The position numbers and the translations under genes are program-made. Of a DNA stretch of 64,000 nt, positions 38,460 through 52,712 are shown piece after piece (the stretch's first letter is position 1; every line of letters starts with the position of its first letter). Under the pieces are notes generated by a model, which was not told the origin of the DNA, searched no databases, and saw nothing but the letters and a program-made list of their open reading frames with translations. Source of the DNA: Ecdyonurus torrentis (Eukaryota; Arthropoda; Insecta; Ephemeroptera; Heptageniidae); NCBI GenBank assembly GCA_949318235.1, contig OX439128.1:40053883-40117882 (forward strand), written 5' to 3'.

Positions 38460-39029
38460 AATACTACATTTACATACATTTCAACTGTTTAGCTCTCTTT
38501 CTCCCTCACTCTCTCTCTATTCATGTAGAATGACTGATTTATGTTCCGGTTTAATGTATCTATCTAATTACGTATAAAATAGAAAATGGTATAATTATAT
38601 TTCTAGAATCTCTCTCCCTCTCTCTTCTTCAAATTTCTAAATAATTTTAGGCATACACTTATTTCTACTAACCATTAATGGTTTAATTTAAACTACACAT
38701 TACACTCATAAAACCCATTAATATTTTTTTACAATTTTTTGTTTGATAATAACTCTATGTATGTATGGTCATTATTAACAAAATGTTGAAAATATTATTT
38801 TATACCGCATAACGTGTATACGCAACAAAAAATATAGTTTAAAATTTACAAAAGTATTTAATTGCACTACTTTTTATCCTTGTAGGTAAACAATTAAGAA
38901 GTAATTTTTCACAAAAACAGGCATAATTTATTATTTATCGTAAAGTGAGATATTGCTAATGAACATATAGCATGTAAAATAGCGTAATTATATGGCTTAC
39001 ACTTGAATTGTTTATATAACAATAATTGA

Positions 39030-39032
<3 letters not shown>
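38460..39032. other. AT-rich non-coding DNA
   Basis: CTCTCT-rich patches near 38490-38520 and 38610-38630. No gene seen. Confidence 0.5.

Positions 39033-39067
<35 letters not shown>
39033..39067. repeat. (CT)n microsatellite
   Basis: A CT array of about 35 bp. Confidence 0.97.
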
Positions 39068-39071
<4 letters not shown>

Positions 39072-39379
39072 TTTATATACATGTTATATTTTAAGAAAAT
39101 GTGTTGAATGTTTTAAATTGAAAGACAATCTGCTTATAGAAAAATTTTATAATAACATTTTTGTAATAAGCATAGAAACATTAAAAAGATAAAACAATGT
39201 TTTTTATTTATATTTACGTCCAGTGTTTCAACCACTTCAAATATTGATTTATACACACACAGCAAGCAAGTGAAAGAGTTATAAAAAAAAAGAGAAGAGG
39301 GTGGATGACGCATTGTGAGTATAAAAATGCATATTTAATGGCACAATAAATAAGATGAAAGTGTCGTATACACACACAT

Positions 39380-39726
39380 GCAATACACTGACACTGAATG
39401 TGTACTACTCTATTTATCTGGATTAATAACGCGCGATTGTTTTCCACCCTAAACAAAAGTTACTGCACGCGCTTGCTTGCTTGCAATGCCAGCCACAGGT
39501 GCACGCAAGAGAAAATGAAAAGTGGGCAGCAAAGCAAACGTTCACTCGCCATTTGCTCAACTGCCAGTTTTCTCTATTCATAATACTATACAGTAATGCA
39601 CAAGGGCATTTTTCTCACCCTCATTCGCTTTTCAAAACTGACGCTTTTTGCAAATGAAAAGAATTTAAACTAGCTTAAAAATCCACTCTCAACGATTTGA
39701 TGAACATGTAAAAGGTCAATCCATGT

Positions 39727-39729
<3 letters not shown>
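39380..39729. promoter_or_regulatory. Higher-complexity island before CT array
   Basis: About 350 bp with raised GC, containing GCGCGCGATTG-like and GCACGCGCTTGCTTGCTTGC motifs and GTGCACGCAAG, just left of a CT array. It has the same layout as 10.6-10.9 and 49.6-49.8 kb. A 61-codon plus-strand ORF (39398-39583) shows no family motif. Confidence 0.28.

Positions 39730-39773
<44 letters not shown>
39730..39773. repeat. (CT)n microsatellite
   Basis: A CT array of about 44 bp. Confidence 0.97.
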
Positions 39774-39778
<5 letters not shown>

Positions 39779-42187
39779 CCCTTTTATCCATTTTATAATT
39801 CAAATGATATATTTATTCAAATTTTATATAAAATATTATCATTTTATTGATTATATTATTCAATATTATTAATTCTTTTATCTGGAATTTTTAATGTTAT
39901 AGATATTTCATTAAAATACTTGTATTTATTATAATTTTACATATATTTCATTATTTAGCGGTTGTTCCTTTAATTAAATGTTTAGTTTTTTTTTTTCATA
40001 TATCATTAATACAATATACATATATCAGCATTACAATATTCAAAAAATATTTTAATTAGAGGAAATATTAATTAACATTATAACTAAAATCCAGAATATT
40101 TTTCAATATACTCATTAAATTAATAATTCAATGTAAACAGATCAATATGTATAGTATAAAATTTAAATTTTAAGCAATGTACTTGTTATTGTTATATATA
40201 TATATTTTTTTTTGAACAAATATTTATTAAATTATAACCCACATTTTGTAAAAAAAAAAAAAAAAAAAAAAAGGATGCAAGGTTCATACAGTATGTATTT
40301 GTATACACAGATGTATCTTTACAATTATCTATATCTGTGTAAATGTGTCTACGATGTATCTGTATAAATTAATATTTCCATTTTTTTTTTTTTTTTTTTT
40401 TTTAATATTTTTGTTTTAAAAATTATAAAACCAAAGCAGGAAAAATGTTGAATTAAATTATTCGATTTTCCATTAAATATCAGAACGTGAAAAAAAAAAA
40501 AAAGGTTTTCAGAGTTTTAAAACATCTCAAATTACTCATTATCATAATGAAACGTATGATTATTTTTAAGGGCTGTTTTATTTAACAAGACTATTTCAGT
40601 TACTGTATATATCAGCCATTATAGAAAACTAATTTTAATAAATTACAATTGACATATTTGTTATATTATGTTCTTAAGTAATACTTGAAAGACCTGTTAC
40701 ATCAAAAGATTTTTTTTTATTGTACACATGTATTTATTTGAGTCATATAAGAATAATAGATAAAAGAAAATAATAAATAATATAAGGTTTAATCATGGTT
40801 TGTATACGTTAATAAAATGAAGAAAATGAGCTTTCAAGTACGAAATATATTACTTATATTATTCTTGTAGTCGAGCAAAGCTTAGTAATGATTATTACAA
40901 CGCACCATTGAATATAAAAAAGAAAAACACGGAGTAGGGTTAAAAAAAAAAGCCCTGTTTTGTTGGTACTTGATGTTTATAAAATGTTAAATTTATTCAA
41001 CTCTGAAATTACATGCTTTTTTTTTTTTTTACAACGCACGATTACATAATGTAACAACACAAATTTAAATAAAACTAATTTTTTTAACTCATAGTTTAAT
41101 AAGTACATTGTGTATGGTAAATTTAAAATACAAATTAATAGTTACATCATGAAAAACTTTTTTTTTTTATATATATATTATATATATATTTCTTTAGATA
41201 TTTCATTTATTGACAATGTACGTATTTTTTTTACCATGTACTTTTTATTTAATGTATATCATTCTAATATATTCGTAAAGTAAGTTTGTAAATTAATAGT
41301 GTGTGATGTAGAAAACAAAATGTGAAAATTATATATAAAATTTGACACTCTTCTATGTAATTTTTCTATACAGAAACAAAATCCTAATTGCAATGTTAGC
41401 CTCTAATTTTGTCAAAATCCTATAGTATTCACTGACAAAGTGTAGGGTCTCTAATATCTTCTCGAAACGTCTAATCAGTGATTGAAGGTTGGGCTCATTC
41501 GAGTAAACCTTTAAGCCTCTCAAATCTTCTCTAAATTGAGACTAAAAAAAAAAAAAAAAAAAAAAAAGCTTTACCATCATTGTTAGCTTATAATGATTAC
41601 AGAGATTGAAGAAAACAAAAACACTATTACGTCTATAGACTAAACAAACAAAATCCTTGTTGTCATATATTTAATGAGTATAATGATCGAGAGTTTTCAT
41701 ATCTCTAAGGACTTTTTTATAACATTTATTTATATAAGGTTTATTAATATCATAATAAGATATTATACGTATTTTAAGTACACTATAGATTTTGATTCAT
41801 GAAAAACTTTATTTAATTGTGTTTAATAATCTTTAATTTCACTTATGTACTATCAAATATAGACTACTTATAGAAAACACTAGTTGTTAAAGTTACTAAA
41901 AAAATTTCGGGCTGTTAACTTTATAAATTAATTAATATGTTTTTGTAACACCAACTATATTTTTCATTACTATAAATCATTACGTATAAAGTTAATTTTT
42001 TTTTTTAAATTTGTGTCTTATTCTGTGAAATACTATACAGATATATTTATTCTCATTTAAATAATGATGCACCTTTTTACAACTATCTCGTAATCCATTC
42101 CATAACACCTCTCCAAATAAACTTCTCGAATAAACTGCAGAAATAAAGTGTTAGCTTTATAAAAATACCTATATATAAAAATCTCAT
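39774..42187. other. AT-rich non-coding DNA with homopolymers
   Basis: A or T runs at about 40251-40272, 40382-40403 and 41544-41567. No gene or paired terminal repeats found. Confidence 0.5.
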
Positions 42188-42334
42188 ATTTTATTTTCAA
42201 CCTTTCATTAATCATCAAAATACAAATTTTAAACTATATAACAAAATATATTTTATAAAATTAATAATATGTTAACAAAATTTTATAGCTTAAATGATTT
42301 ATTTTGATGATTAATGAAAGGTTGAAAATAAAAT
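42188..42334. repeat. Perfect 34-bp inverted repeat
   Basis: 42188-42221 and 42301-42334 are exact reverse complements (both contain the TTTCATTAATCATC core), separated by 79 bp of AT-rich DNA. The right copy lies 6 bp left of the MITE at 42341. Confidence 0.85.
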
Positions 42335-42340
42335 GAATGT

Positions 42341-42476
42341 CTGAAAGAAGGTCCACGAAAAATGAGGTCCTCGGATAAAAGGACCTACCATTGCGCACAG
42401 GTATAGCTTGTCGGCAAGCTGAACACAGGTAGGATCTTTTAACCCAGGTCCCTTTTTTCCTTGGACCTTCTTTCTG
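42341..42476. mobile_element. MITE with AGAAAGAAGGTCC ends
   Basis: 136 bp. The left end CTGAAAGAAGGTCC pairs with the right end GGACCTTCTTTCTG. An inner pair is GGACCTACC / GGTAGGATC. The loop includes the hairpin AGCTTGTCGGCAAGCT. GC is much higher than in the flanks. No ORF. Confidence 0.8.
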
Positions 42477-43675
42477 TATGCCACAAAAAAAATTGAAATA
42501 TATATTTATATTAAGGCAAACGAGACTAATATGTAATTTTTTCACAAAATGTATTGTTCAAAGCTTTCACACTTTTAGTTGTGTGTTCTTGTTTTTTAAA
42601 CGCAAATTGTTGTCTTAATCTAACAAATCACATAGTATTAAATAATTATTTTATTAACGAAGAGGGTGACCGATTTGAACAGGAAATCGTTAAAAGAGAA
42701 ACTATATTTTCACAATAATTTTTTTTGCATTCTTTATTTCCATCAAAACAAACAATATAATTTTCAAATAAAATCGAGCAAATTAAAAATAAATAATAAT
42801 GAAAAAAAAAAAGTTTAATGTTATTTTTAATTTTAAAAACGTTTCTAATTTGACTAAAATTTGCACTAAAATCTGAATTTCCACATTTGCATATAATCTT
42901 TAAAGTGGAATAACCTTAATATTTGATAGTGCTTTCACATGTTTGACGTAGCTGAAATTTTAAATATCATTTTTTTCTTTACGTTGTGTTACTTTTATAA
43001 ATCCCGACCGTCTAATTTGCGAGATATCAGTTGGTCACCTACCCTTTAATAAAATATCTAAAATTCATTACATTATATTGATAACTCATATAAATAGCAG
43101 AATTAAATATGAAGCAAACACAGTAAAGAACCTTTAATGGAAATATTATGTATACCTTATGGAAATTTATAAATCATTACGTTTAATTAAAATCTTCATA
43201 AGTTTCCAATGTGAATGCATTATTGCCAGAAGACAATAAAATAAAATTTAATATCACAATATCTACATATTTGCAAATCATTAAAATTATTAACCATTAT
43301 TTTATTCCCATTATTTTAATTCTAAAAATGAACATGTTGATAGATTCTCACAAACAGCTATATAAAGTAAATTTTAATTAATTAATGTAACTAGCACATA
43401 TAGAATAAAAACACATGCAAATATATAAAGTTTATAAAAACTTTCAATGGTGTAAAACATGTTAAAAAGTGACGCACTATACAGTTACAAACTAACGAGG
43501 AAAATGCAATGTTGTTTTTTTCAATACTAATAATAAAAAAAAAGAGCTTGTAAGTTTTAATTGGCATACGGGATATACAACATTAAATTACTCTAACAAT
43601 GCTTTTGTGTATATATTTCAATTTAGTAGTGCAGTATTATTGTATGCTTGTAACAAATAGCATGACTAAAAAAAA

Positions 43676-43679
<4 letters not shown>
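42477..43679. other. AT-rich non-coding DNA
   Basis: No gene or clear repeat seen. Confidence 0.5.

Positions 43680-43743
<64 letters not shown>
43680..43743. repeat. (GA)n microsatellite
   Basis: A GA array of about 64 bp, followed by mixed-composition sequence to about 43870. Confidence 0.97.
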
Positions 43744-43746
<3 letters not shown>

Positions 43747-44084
43747 TGCCTTGTTAAATTGAACTAAGAGAACGTTAACTCCGCACGTCGCTAATTGGAA
43801 CAGTTATCACTCCCTCCCTCTCCCACTCCACTTCTCACACCCTATCTCATACAACTCTAACATACGTTATATTATTGACTACAGTAGAGTGAAACATTGT
43901 CTATATCAAAACATTATAATTTTTCTTTTAGAGGAAAAAATCTCGTTCTCTTATTTCACATTGATTTCACGTTAATGCATTTTTTTAAGCCAATATTTCT
44001 AAAAGCAACATTTATAAGAAAGCTGAAACTTCTAATTAATTCTTATAATATATATATTGTATTAGTAATTACCCTTTCAAATCA

Positions 44085-44168
44085 CTCTGTAATGTCAGAG
44101 GACCACGCTAGTGGGCTTGTTCCGTTTGTGGCCTCTTAATAAAAACCATTTTATTATTATTATTATAT
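44085..44168 (+). mobile_element. Possible LINE 3' tail
   Basis: A stem-loop pairs GAGGACCAC with GTGGCCTC around GCTAGTGGGCTTGTTCC. CTTAATAAAAACC and a TTATTATTATTATTA tail follow. This is the clearest of three loci with this architecture. The 80-codon ORF upstream has no reverse transcriptase motif, so only the tail is supported. Confidence 0.45.
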
Positions 44169-44421
44169 AACATCGCCCTTGCTGTGTCCAAAGAGCGTAC
44201 ATGCATTTTAAGGTCGTCTTACAAAAGGCATAGTTGAATTTTTATCCAGTAGCACACTTGGTTTTACGTGTTAAGCTTATATGGCGGATGTGCGCGCAGC
44301 ATCAATTCTGACCAAATGCAAGTACGCAAGTAATAAAATTGCAAGCAATGCAAGTGAATTGGTGTGAAAAAGTATCCAAATGCAAGTATACGCCCTTTGG
44401 ACGCATAACAAAGGTGATATT
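44169..44421. mobile_element. Palindromic MITE
   Basis: About 250 bp with terminal repeats ATCGCCCTTGCTGTGTCC on the left and the complement of GGACGCATAACAAAGGTGAT on the right (about three quarters matched), continued by AAAGRGCGTA and ATGCATTT/AAATGCAAGT. The interior has GCAAGT-type short repeats (CAAATGCAAGTACGCAAGTA). No ORF. Confidence 0.72.
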
Positions 44422-45481
<1,060 letters not shown>

Positions 45482-45780
45482 AGAAATACAGATAATTTTT
45501 AAAAACCTTACATATTTTACATTATAGAAGTACACAACCCACAAAAAATTCAAAAATTCAATGGTGGAAGTGTCTAGTTACACTCTAGTGAGATAGGATA
45601 TAATGAGATAGTATTGTTTCTAATTCAAATATCAATTTTAATTACATTATGACATTTCGTATATAAAAACGTCCATTTTAATATGAAAGAGCTTAATAAT
45701 TATTACTACTTATTTCAAACATGAAAAATATGTACAATATTGATCAAACTTACCGATTAATCGAGCTTTGTTGTATATAT

Positions 45781-46052
45781 TACTCTAAAAAATGTTTCAT
45801 TACTTTAGTTACGAATTCTAACCTATTTAAGATTGTAATCACTTTTAAGTTATTATGATTAGCTATAATAATGCATTTTAGACAGTTATTAAAAATAGCT
45901 AATTTAAGTTGTTTGAAGTTGTTTTAAGTTTATTTAAGCTATTTTAAGTTAAAATAACTTGCTAAAATGCATTATTTTAGCATTATTGCATTATTTTAAA
46001 TAAGTTAGTATTCGTAACGAAAGTAATGCACCATTTTTTTTTAAAAGTAGTA
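45781..46052. mobile_element. Palindromic MITE with TACT...AGTA ends
   Basis: About 272 bp. TTTCATTACTTTAGTTACGA pairs with TCGTAACGAAAGTAATGCA, and AATTCTAACCTATTTA pairs with TAAATAAGTTAGTATT. The core holds CTAAAATGCATTA / TAATGCATTTTAG and a run of TTTAAGTT motifs. Weak TA ends are consistent with a TA target site. Non-coding. Confidence 0.75.
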
Positions 46053-47744
46053 TAATGTAACGATTCTTTCTTTTTCTTTTCTTTTTTTTTTTTTTTTTCT
46101 TCTTTTTTTTAATTTCTTTCTGTATACTCTACTGTTGGATCTCGGTATTCAAAAGATTTCTTTAGCAGGAACAGAGGTAGGAGAGAAAGACATTAATTAG
46201 CCCATAGAATCTAGTAGCACAAGAAAAAAATAGACTCCGAAGTTGGTAGCAAGTTTGAGGAGTAGATATACTTGCTTTCGATGAATTAATATAAAGTAAT
46301 TTCTCAATATAATTTTCAACATTATTAAATAGGATATAAGTTAATTGAATGGATACAAAATCTAATTTATAGTAAAAACAATGTTCATAGTAGCATCTGA
46401 TGTGTTTCAAGTATGTGCTAGAATATGAAATAATGATAATAAAATAAGAAGTAGAGAAAATGTCAATACATTGATTTATAATGCCTATTCTGAGTCAATT
46501 CAAAAACAGTATTAACAATTAATAACAATAAAACATAAACTAAACTAAAAATACGCTAAAAAACTACTTCATGTTTTAAAATGGTTATAATATATTTTAA
46601 CATCAATTTTTTTATTTTTTCCCATCAAAACTGCATAGAAAAAAAATTTAACATAAAATTTCAGAAAATGGAACTGATTTCACTTTCAGTCCAAATTGTT
46701 ATACTTTTGATTGATATAAAATTTTATTTAAAAATCCGGAATTTGATATACACACATTTCCTTGAAAGAACAAAAGAGTATTATCCGTTACTTCATGTCA
46801 ATTATAAATAAACATATAACGATGTAATATAATATTTTTTATGTATTTTTTTTTGCGTGCCTATAAAATGGATAACAATCACATATTTTCTTTTGTGTTT
46901 TTTGAGGCAGTTTATTTGTATTTCAAACTAACAATGTTGTATCATGTTGCTCTCAAAAAACCACATCTTCAAATAATAAAATAAAGTCAATATTGTTATT
47001 CACTATTTTTAATGATATATTCTTTCAATAAAATCAACTTCACAATTTTTATTCAAATTATAACAAACGTTTGCTCATTAAAAGTGAAATTTATTGTTAA
47101 AAAAAAATACACAGAATTTTCTCTAATATCAAAAATAGATCTGAATATTATTATAACAAAATCACAAAATTTCTTTCATAAAATTTCATTGAAATTGATT
47201 TGTAATAACCACTTATTTCCGCTTGTTTGCATTTTCTTCTTATATTTAATATTACGAGAGAAAAAAAACTTGAATATGTATAAAAATGTATCTCTTTTCT
47301 ATTAATGTTATAGTTATAATCTTAAGTATACTATTAGCTTGAAAAATAATTTGAGAGAAATTTTCAGCTTAAGAAGCTGTCGTTTTCTATAGTTTGGTAT
47401 ACAATTATATAAAATTTATTGAATAAGTTTATTGGATGTATAAATTTGTACCATTTTATGAAATAATGACTAAAAAAAAATCTGCCTTATCAACCGTTTG
47501 AAGTGCATTTCAGCAAGCACTACAATTTCTTTATTCCAAGTTGATAAATAATAAAATTTAAAACCAACACAGTATATTGTACTGTTAACATAATTCCTAA
47601 ACATAACATTTTAAGAGTTAATGCATTTACCCCTACGCATACTATACACCGGAAACTACTTTTAAAATATGCTGTAAAAGTAGCAAAAATACTTAAAATA
47701 ATAATACACAAAATCATGAATAGCAATTAGAGCAGTGAATTGAA
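46053..47744. other. AT-rich non-coding DNA
   Basis: T-rich run 46064-46110. ORFs at 46162-46410, 46581-46811 and 47012-47305 are Ile/Lys/Phe-rich, with no motif and no splice or poly-A context that stands out. Confidence 0.45.
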
Positions 47745-48135
47745 ACCAGTTCAAGCACCCACCCAGGCCAAAATCTTCGAGGGCTCGATTTTTTGAAAAC
47801 GTTTAACCCGGGTTTTGAGCTTTTAACTCGAAAACGAGCCGGCTCGAGATTAGCCCGAGAATGAATCGTCAAAGAAAACTAGCTTTTGAATATCAAAATA
47901 AGCTAGACAACATTTTTGAAGAATTTCACGGAAAATATAATTTGCAAAATTTGCTTAATATGAGGTTTTAATTCTCTAGCGAGTAAAATCAATCGTTCAT
48001 TAAAAATTAAAAACGAGATTTTATCTTCATTGGCTCGAGAGCTGCTCAAATATCAAGCTTTGGCTCGTATTTCGAGTTGAAGATCGATTTCAAGCCAATC
48101 CGGTCTAAAAAAAATTCAACCCGGGCTAAAAAAAG
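47745..48135. mobile_element. Candidate hAT-like MITE with GGCTCGAG motifs
   Basis: A locally GC-raised block whose two ends contain matching motifs (AACCCGGGTT and TTCAACCCGGGCT; GGCTCGAG; CGAAAACGAGCC and GGCTCGTATTTCGAG) around an AT-rich middle, much like the CpG-dense hAT MITE at 33.6 kb. I could not pair exact terminal repeats or a target duplication. Confidence 0.45.
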
Positions 48136-48690
48136 AAAATGCGAGTTTTTTTAACAGCTTTAATAACAATAATAATTCTATTAGCCCAATTTCAGCCACG
48201 TTTATTCATATCAAAATAATTTCAGCAATATAGCACAATATTTATCCTGAGCAGCATAATAAATATGTTGTACAGAATAATTATTTGTAATATTACGAAA
48301 TAGCAACATTTATGTTATATTACATGAATGCTGCATAAAATTTATAATTTTTGTTATCTACATGCTGAGTGTTACAGTATATTCATTTATAAATAAAATA
48401 TATTTTCATTTATAAATAAGAGATCTTTGCAGTAATACAGTAGTGTCAAAGAAATTAATTATATTGTTATTATGTAGATTTTTGCACGATAATAATAATA
48501 ATTACCACCTGCAGTTTCTATTAGATAATTGGTACTGGATTATTCTCACCTTTACCTTGAATCAAGTAGGACTCCGGTATTGGTGTTACAGAAGAAAAAA
48601 AGAAAAGTATGAAATAATAATAAACTAAGAGTAGTAAAAGTATTATAAAATAAAAATCTTACTGCATACATTTATTGTATTTTTATTTTA
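48136..48690. other. AT-rich non-coding DNA
   Basis: 48200-48400 holds ATAGCACAATATT and ACGAAATAGCAACATTTATG. These resemble the palindrome's 134-bp tandem unit only loosely. No gene seen. Confidence 0.4.
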
Positions 48691-48895
48691 AATCCTTTTC
48701 ACATCGATCTTATTGACTGACATTTTCTTGGCATTTCTTTCAATCAAGTGTTCCGATCACTTTGGTATACGCTTGAATGAGCACCAGATCTACCCTACCC
48801 AAAGTTGCAGTACATAGTACAGCAGCCTGGGCTGTTGGTTACCCCCGAGCGATTTCGTGGCAATCCCTACTGTCAATGTCACTCCATCTTTCACA
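48691..48895 (-). pseudogene. Possible decayed coding or retroposed fragment
   Basis: About 200 bp of raised GC. On the minus strand GVTLTVGIATKSLGGNQQPRLLYYVLQLW is readable, then two stops, then EHLIERNAKKMSVNKIDVKRI and a stop followed at once by AAATAAAAAT. A third segment, VDLVLIQAYTKVIGTLD, lies in another frame. The pattern of broken frames, then a stop, then an AATAAA-like signal suits a decayed 3' exon or retrocopy. I recognise no family, and it could be an unrelated old insertion. Confidence 0.2.
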
Positions 48896-49549
48896 TCACT
48901 CAAGAAAAAAAAAAGTTATTCCAATGTAGATATACACTTAACATCACTTATTTTTTATTGCCTCATTTATATATCTAAACAGATCAACTTTATTGAAACT
49001 TTTACTAGAAAACAATTTTTCCAAACAATTCAATATAGAAGGGGATCTTTAAAGATTGATTTTGTAAGATTTTTCCTATTATATATATATATATATAAAA
49101 AGGAAAGTGTTTGTATTTTCTGAACATTCAAATAAACGTAAACGACCACATGAAAAATTATGCAATCTCCTTACTGATGTTTACGCTGTAATAATAATGA
49201 CGATGCGAATCTTAATCTATAGATATATATATATATATAGAAGACAACTTCTGTACTTTGTTTTATTATTATTTGTTTATTTATTTTTATTTTATTTTTT
49301 CATCGGAAAATGATAACAAAAAAGCATAGTGCTATAGAATAATTTATTTCCGAGTAAGCTGCAATATTACTATACTACTGAATGCCTCAGTACTTTTATC
49401 CGAGAAAATAAAACTTGTGTTATTAGAACGGTAATCATTATAAATTATGCAAGTTTTAATGTAAAAGATCAAAGTGGGACTATATAATATTCAAATTAAG
49501 ATTTAAAAAGCTCAAAAGAAAACTGATATTTAAAAAAAAATTGTTATCA

Positions 49550-49784
49550 ATAGCATTGTCAAATAAAATGTCGAACAACACTCGATTACCGTGATTAATA
49601 GTAATCACATGCACGCCTGGCAAAGGCTGATTGCAGTTAAGGAGAGATAGGGTAGTCAATAGGTCAAAATTTGTTTCTCTGGTACGCAGAGGCAAGCAAG
49701 CAGGCGAGCAGACACGCGGGAGAACGTGCACGAACTTGTCTTTATTGATCTCCACACTGCCGTGTTTCTCTGACTTTCCCTGCA

Positions 49785-49786
<2 letters not shown>
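49550..49786. promoter_or_regulatory. Higher-complexity island before CT array
   Basis: About 240 bp of raised GC (GCACGCCTGGCAAAGGC, GGCAAGCAAGCAGGCGAGCA, ACACGCGGGAGAACGTGCAC) ending in a CT array. The long ORFs on both strands are dominated by the array (Ser-Leu or Glu-Arg repeats). Promoter, enhancer or untranslated exon are all possible. Confidence 0.28.

Positions 49787-49862
<76 letters not shown>
49787..49862. repeat. (CT)n microsatellite
   Basis: A CT array of about 76 bp with one TTT break. Confidence 0.97.
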
Positions 49863-49864
<2 letters not shown>

Positions 49865-50586
49865 ACATACCCTTACCATGGTTCCCCATCTCTCACAATT
49901 TTCCTTCTTCTAGCAAACTAATATTTTTTTAAACTTAATTTGTTAAGTTATACGTATTGTAGTACATGTACTTTTTTAAATAAGGACACTTTTTATCCAG
50001 ATTTTTGAAATGTGATTTCATAAGCAGATCATTTCATACAGCAATTTATAAATGTACTTAAAGATTCCCCTTAAAAAACTGGTTGAGATATATATTGTTT
50101 AATTAAATCAATGAGAAAATTATACACCGGCTAATTAGTTAACAATGAAGCGATGAAGCGTATAACAACCTCCACTGCAAAATTAATAATCCTACACTTT
50201 ACAAATACGCTAAAACAACAACATAAGATTGGGCTAATTTGTTCACAGTATGCGTAATAGAAAGTTCAAAATTTTAAATAGTATATATTTTTTTTTTTTA
50301 ATTTTTTTTTGCTATACACAATTTTATAGTATAATAATATACGTATAATATAAAATAAATTATACTTATAAAATCATATATACATTTTTGTTTACAGAAT
50401 ATATTATAATAAAAAAAAATGCTTATATTTTCAGTTATATAATTCTATAACTATATATAGACAATTGAAACATTTAGTTTAAACTCTGAAAATTCTTCTG
50501 GTGTAAAATTAATTAAATTGTTCAAGTGGAATTGTTGTATGATATTAAATTGGGAGCATAACAGTTGTGTTTAAGTATATAATATT
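49863..50586. other. AT-rich non-coding DNA
   Basis: No gene or clear repeat seen. Confidence 0.5.
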
Positions 50587-50587
50587 G

Positions 50588-50661
<74 letters not shown>
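50588..50661. repeat. (TA)n microsatellite
   Basis: A TA array of about 74 bp, 41 bp left of a CT array. Confidence 0.97.
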
Positions 50662-50664
<3 letters not shown>

Positions 50665-50700
50665 CCTCTTTTCCTCCCTAACTATCGATCTGTCTTGTAT

Positions 50701-50702
<2 letters not shown>

Positions 50703-50754
<52 letters not shown>
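50703..50754. repeat. (CT)n microsatellite
   Basis: A CT array of about 52 bp. Confidence 0.97.
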
Positions 50755-50756
<2 letters not shown>

Positions 50757-51239
50757 TTCTCGTCTCGGGCTTAACGCCAAAGGGGATGGATAGATGATCA
50801 TATCCATCGGTTGACACGCCTTTTTCCCTTCCACAAACGATATGCATTGAATATCCAATTTATAATATGAATATCTATTTTTACAACGTTATACACTATA
50901 TAAAATATTACCTACGTATATACCTATACAACGTTGAGGTATTCACACCATAGAATGAAATTTTTTTTAAGTGTATTTCCAAATGATAATCATGAGTCAT
51001 AAAATATATAAAAAATATTAATAAAATAAATATGAATATGTAATGAAATAAAAAATATATAAAAATATCATATATAGCTTTGCCGCAAACGTGTTGTATT
51101 TTTTGTTCATTCAGTCATAAAAAATTATAAATTATTATATAGCATTGTAAGTATAAAATTTTATACACTGTACATATTTTTCGATATATACTAAAGTTAA
51201 AATTTTATGTCTCAATTATTTTAATTTTTATCTTTGATC

Positions 51240-51242
<3 letters not shown>
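50755..51242. other. AT-rich non-coding DNA
   Basis: The first 90 bp (CGTCTCGGGCTTAACGCC...) are less AT-biased. No gene seen. Confidence 0.45.

Positions 51243-51313
<71 letters not shown>
51243..51313. repeat. (CT)n microsatellite
   Basis: A CT array of about 71 bp. Confidence 0.97.
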
Positions 51314-51316
<3 letters not shown>

Positions 51317-52712
51317 GTAATTTTATAACAATAATGTGTATATTATAAAATAAGGGCTGGAAAAAAAGTTTTCTTCATCCTCATCGTACGGTAATCCTAT
51401 ATCGTCAAACTTAATTCAAATTTAACTCGACTTTTTTTTATTAAAGTTTTTGATATCACTTTCCAAGTTTTATCAAAATCACCTTAATTTTTTTCTTATT
51501 ATTATGATTAATAGTTCAATTTTGTGTTGGTTAAATATTCATAAATATATATACAGTATATTATATATATATATAAATATATATATATAAAATATACACT
51601 TTCACTATAAATTTTAATAACGTAATTTTCTTTACGCTTTTTTTTATATAATATTTTTTTTGAGCTGTAAAAAATAAAGTAATGACCCTAATTTTGTTAT
51701 GACATTTTCCGTCATTTTATGTTTAATTTAGTATAACTTTATCATTTTTAGCGTCGCAGGCAATTAGAGAACTTTTTATTATTATTATTATTATTGATGA
51801 ACACATAAAATATTATTATTTGTGATATCGTTGAAATGATACACAATAAAGATTAAAATATATCTGTATTTTATTTTATGTACGAGTATCACATTTTAAG
51901 GCTTTTTAAAATATTGACTGCACACGTAAAGAACAAAATGGCAAATTACGTAAAATTAGTTGTTTTTTTTAATTTTTTTATGTAGACATATAAAAAAAGA
52001 AACACTTACTGTTTTATTATTAAACTTAAAATATTTTATATCTTTGTATACTTATAATATGTATAGACTTAAAAATTAGTAAGCTCACCTATGATAAAAT
52101 TAGATTAAAATTGCATTTTCTTTTTCAATCCAACAGTGAGCATAATTCACAGTAAAGGTTGATACTATATTGTCATTAAAATTGAAAGCTTAGAAAAAAA
52201 AAGAAGTTTGAATTCTTTCCTTCCATTGCAATATATTACTCTGTACAATGTAAAAAAGAAGAAGAAAAAAACAAATACTCGGCTTAAAATGCTATAAAAA
52301 CACGTGACATTCAATTGTATAAAATCCTATTTACTTCAGGTAACATTATTTACTTCTATTTCAAATAAAGCGCATTACATTACAGATTATAAATGCAATA
52401 TAAGCTTATATAATCTTTTCCCTTACTTAGTTTATATGTTGGGTTTACAAAGTGCATGTATGTCACAATTTAATTTCCATCTCTATATTATTTAACTTAG
52501 AGTTATGTTATGGTAAACATGGGTATTATAACGAATTAATAATTGTAAAGACTTGGATTTAAACAGAATTAATAACATCTTTATTTCAGATTGTAAATTT
52601 CTCAATATAATGTAAAATTGTTACGATATAATACTATAAGGACAGGAAACTTAAGTTATAATCACATAAGGAATTAGATTTTTTTTAAGTGTTTCTATTG
52701 TTTTAAAGCCCT
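51314..52712. other. AT-rich non-coding DNA
   Basis: No gene or paired terminal repeats seen. Confidence 0.5.
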
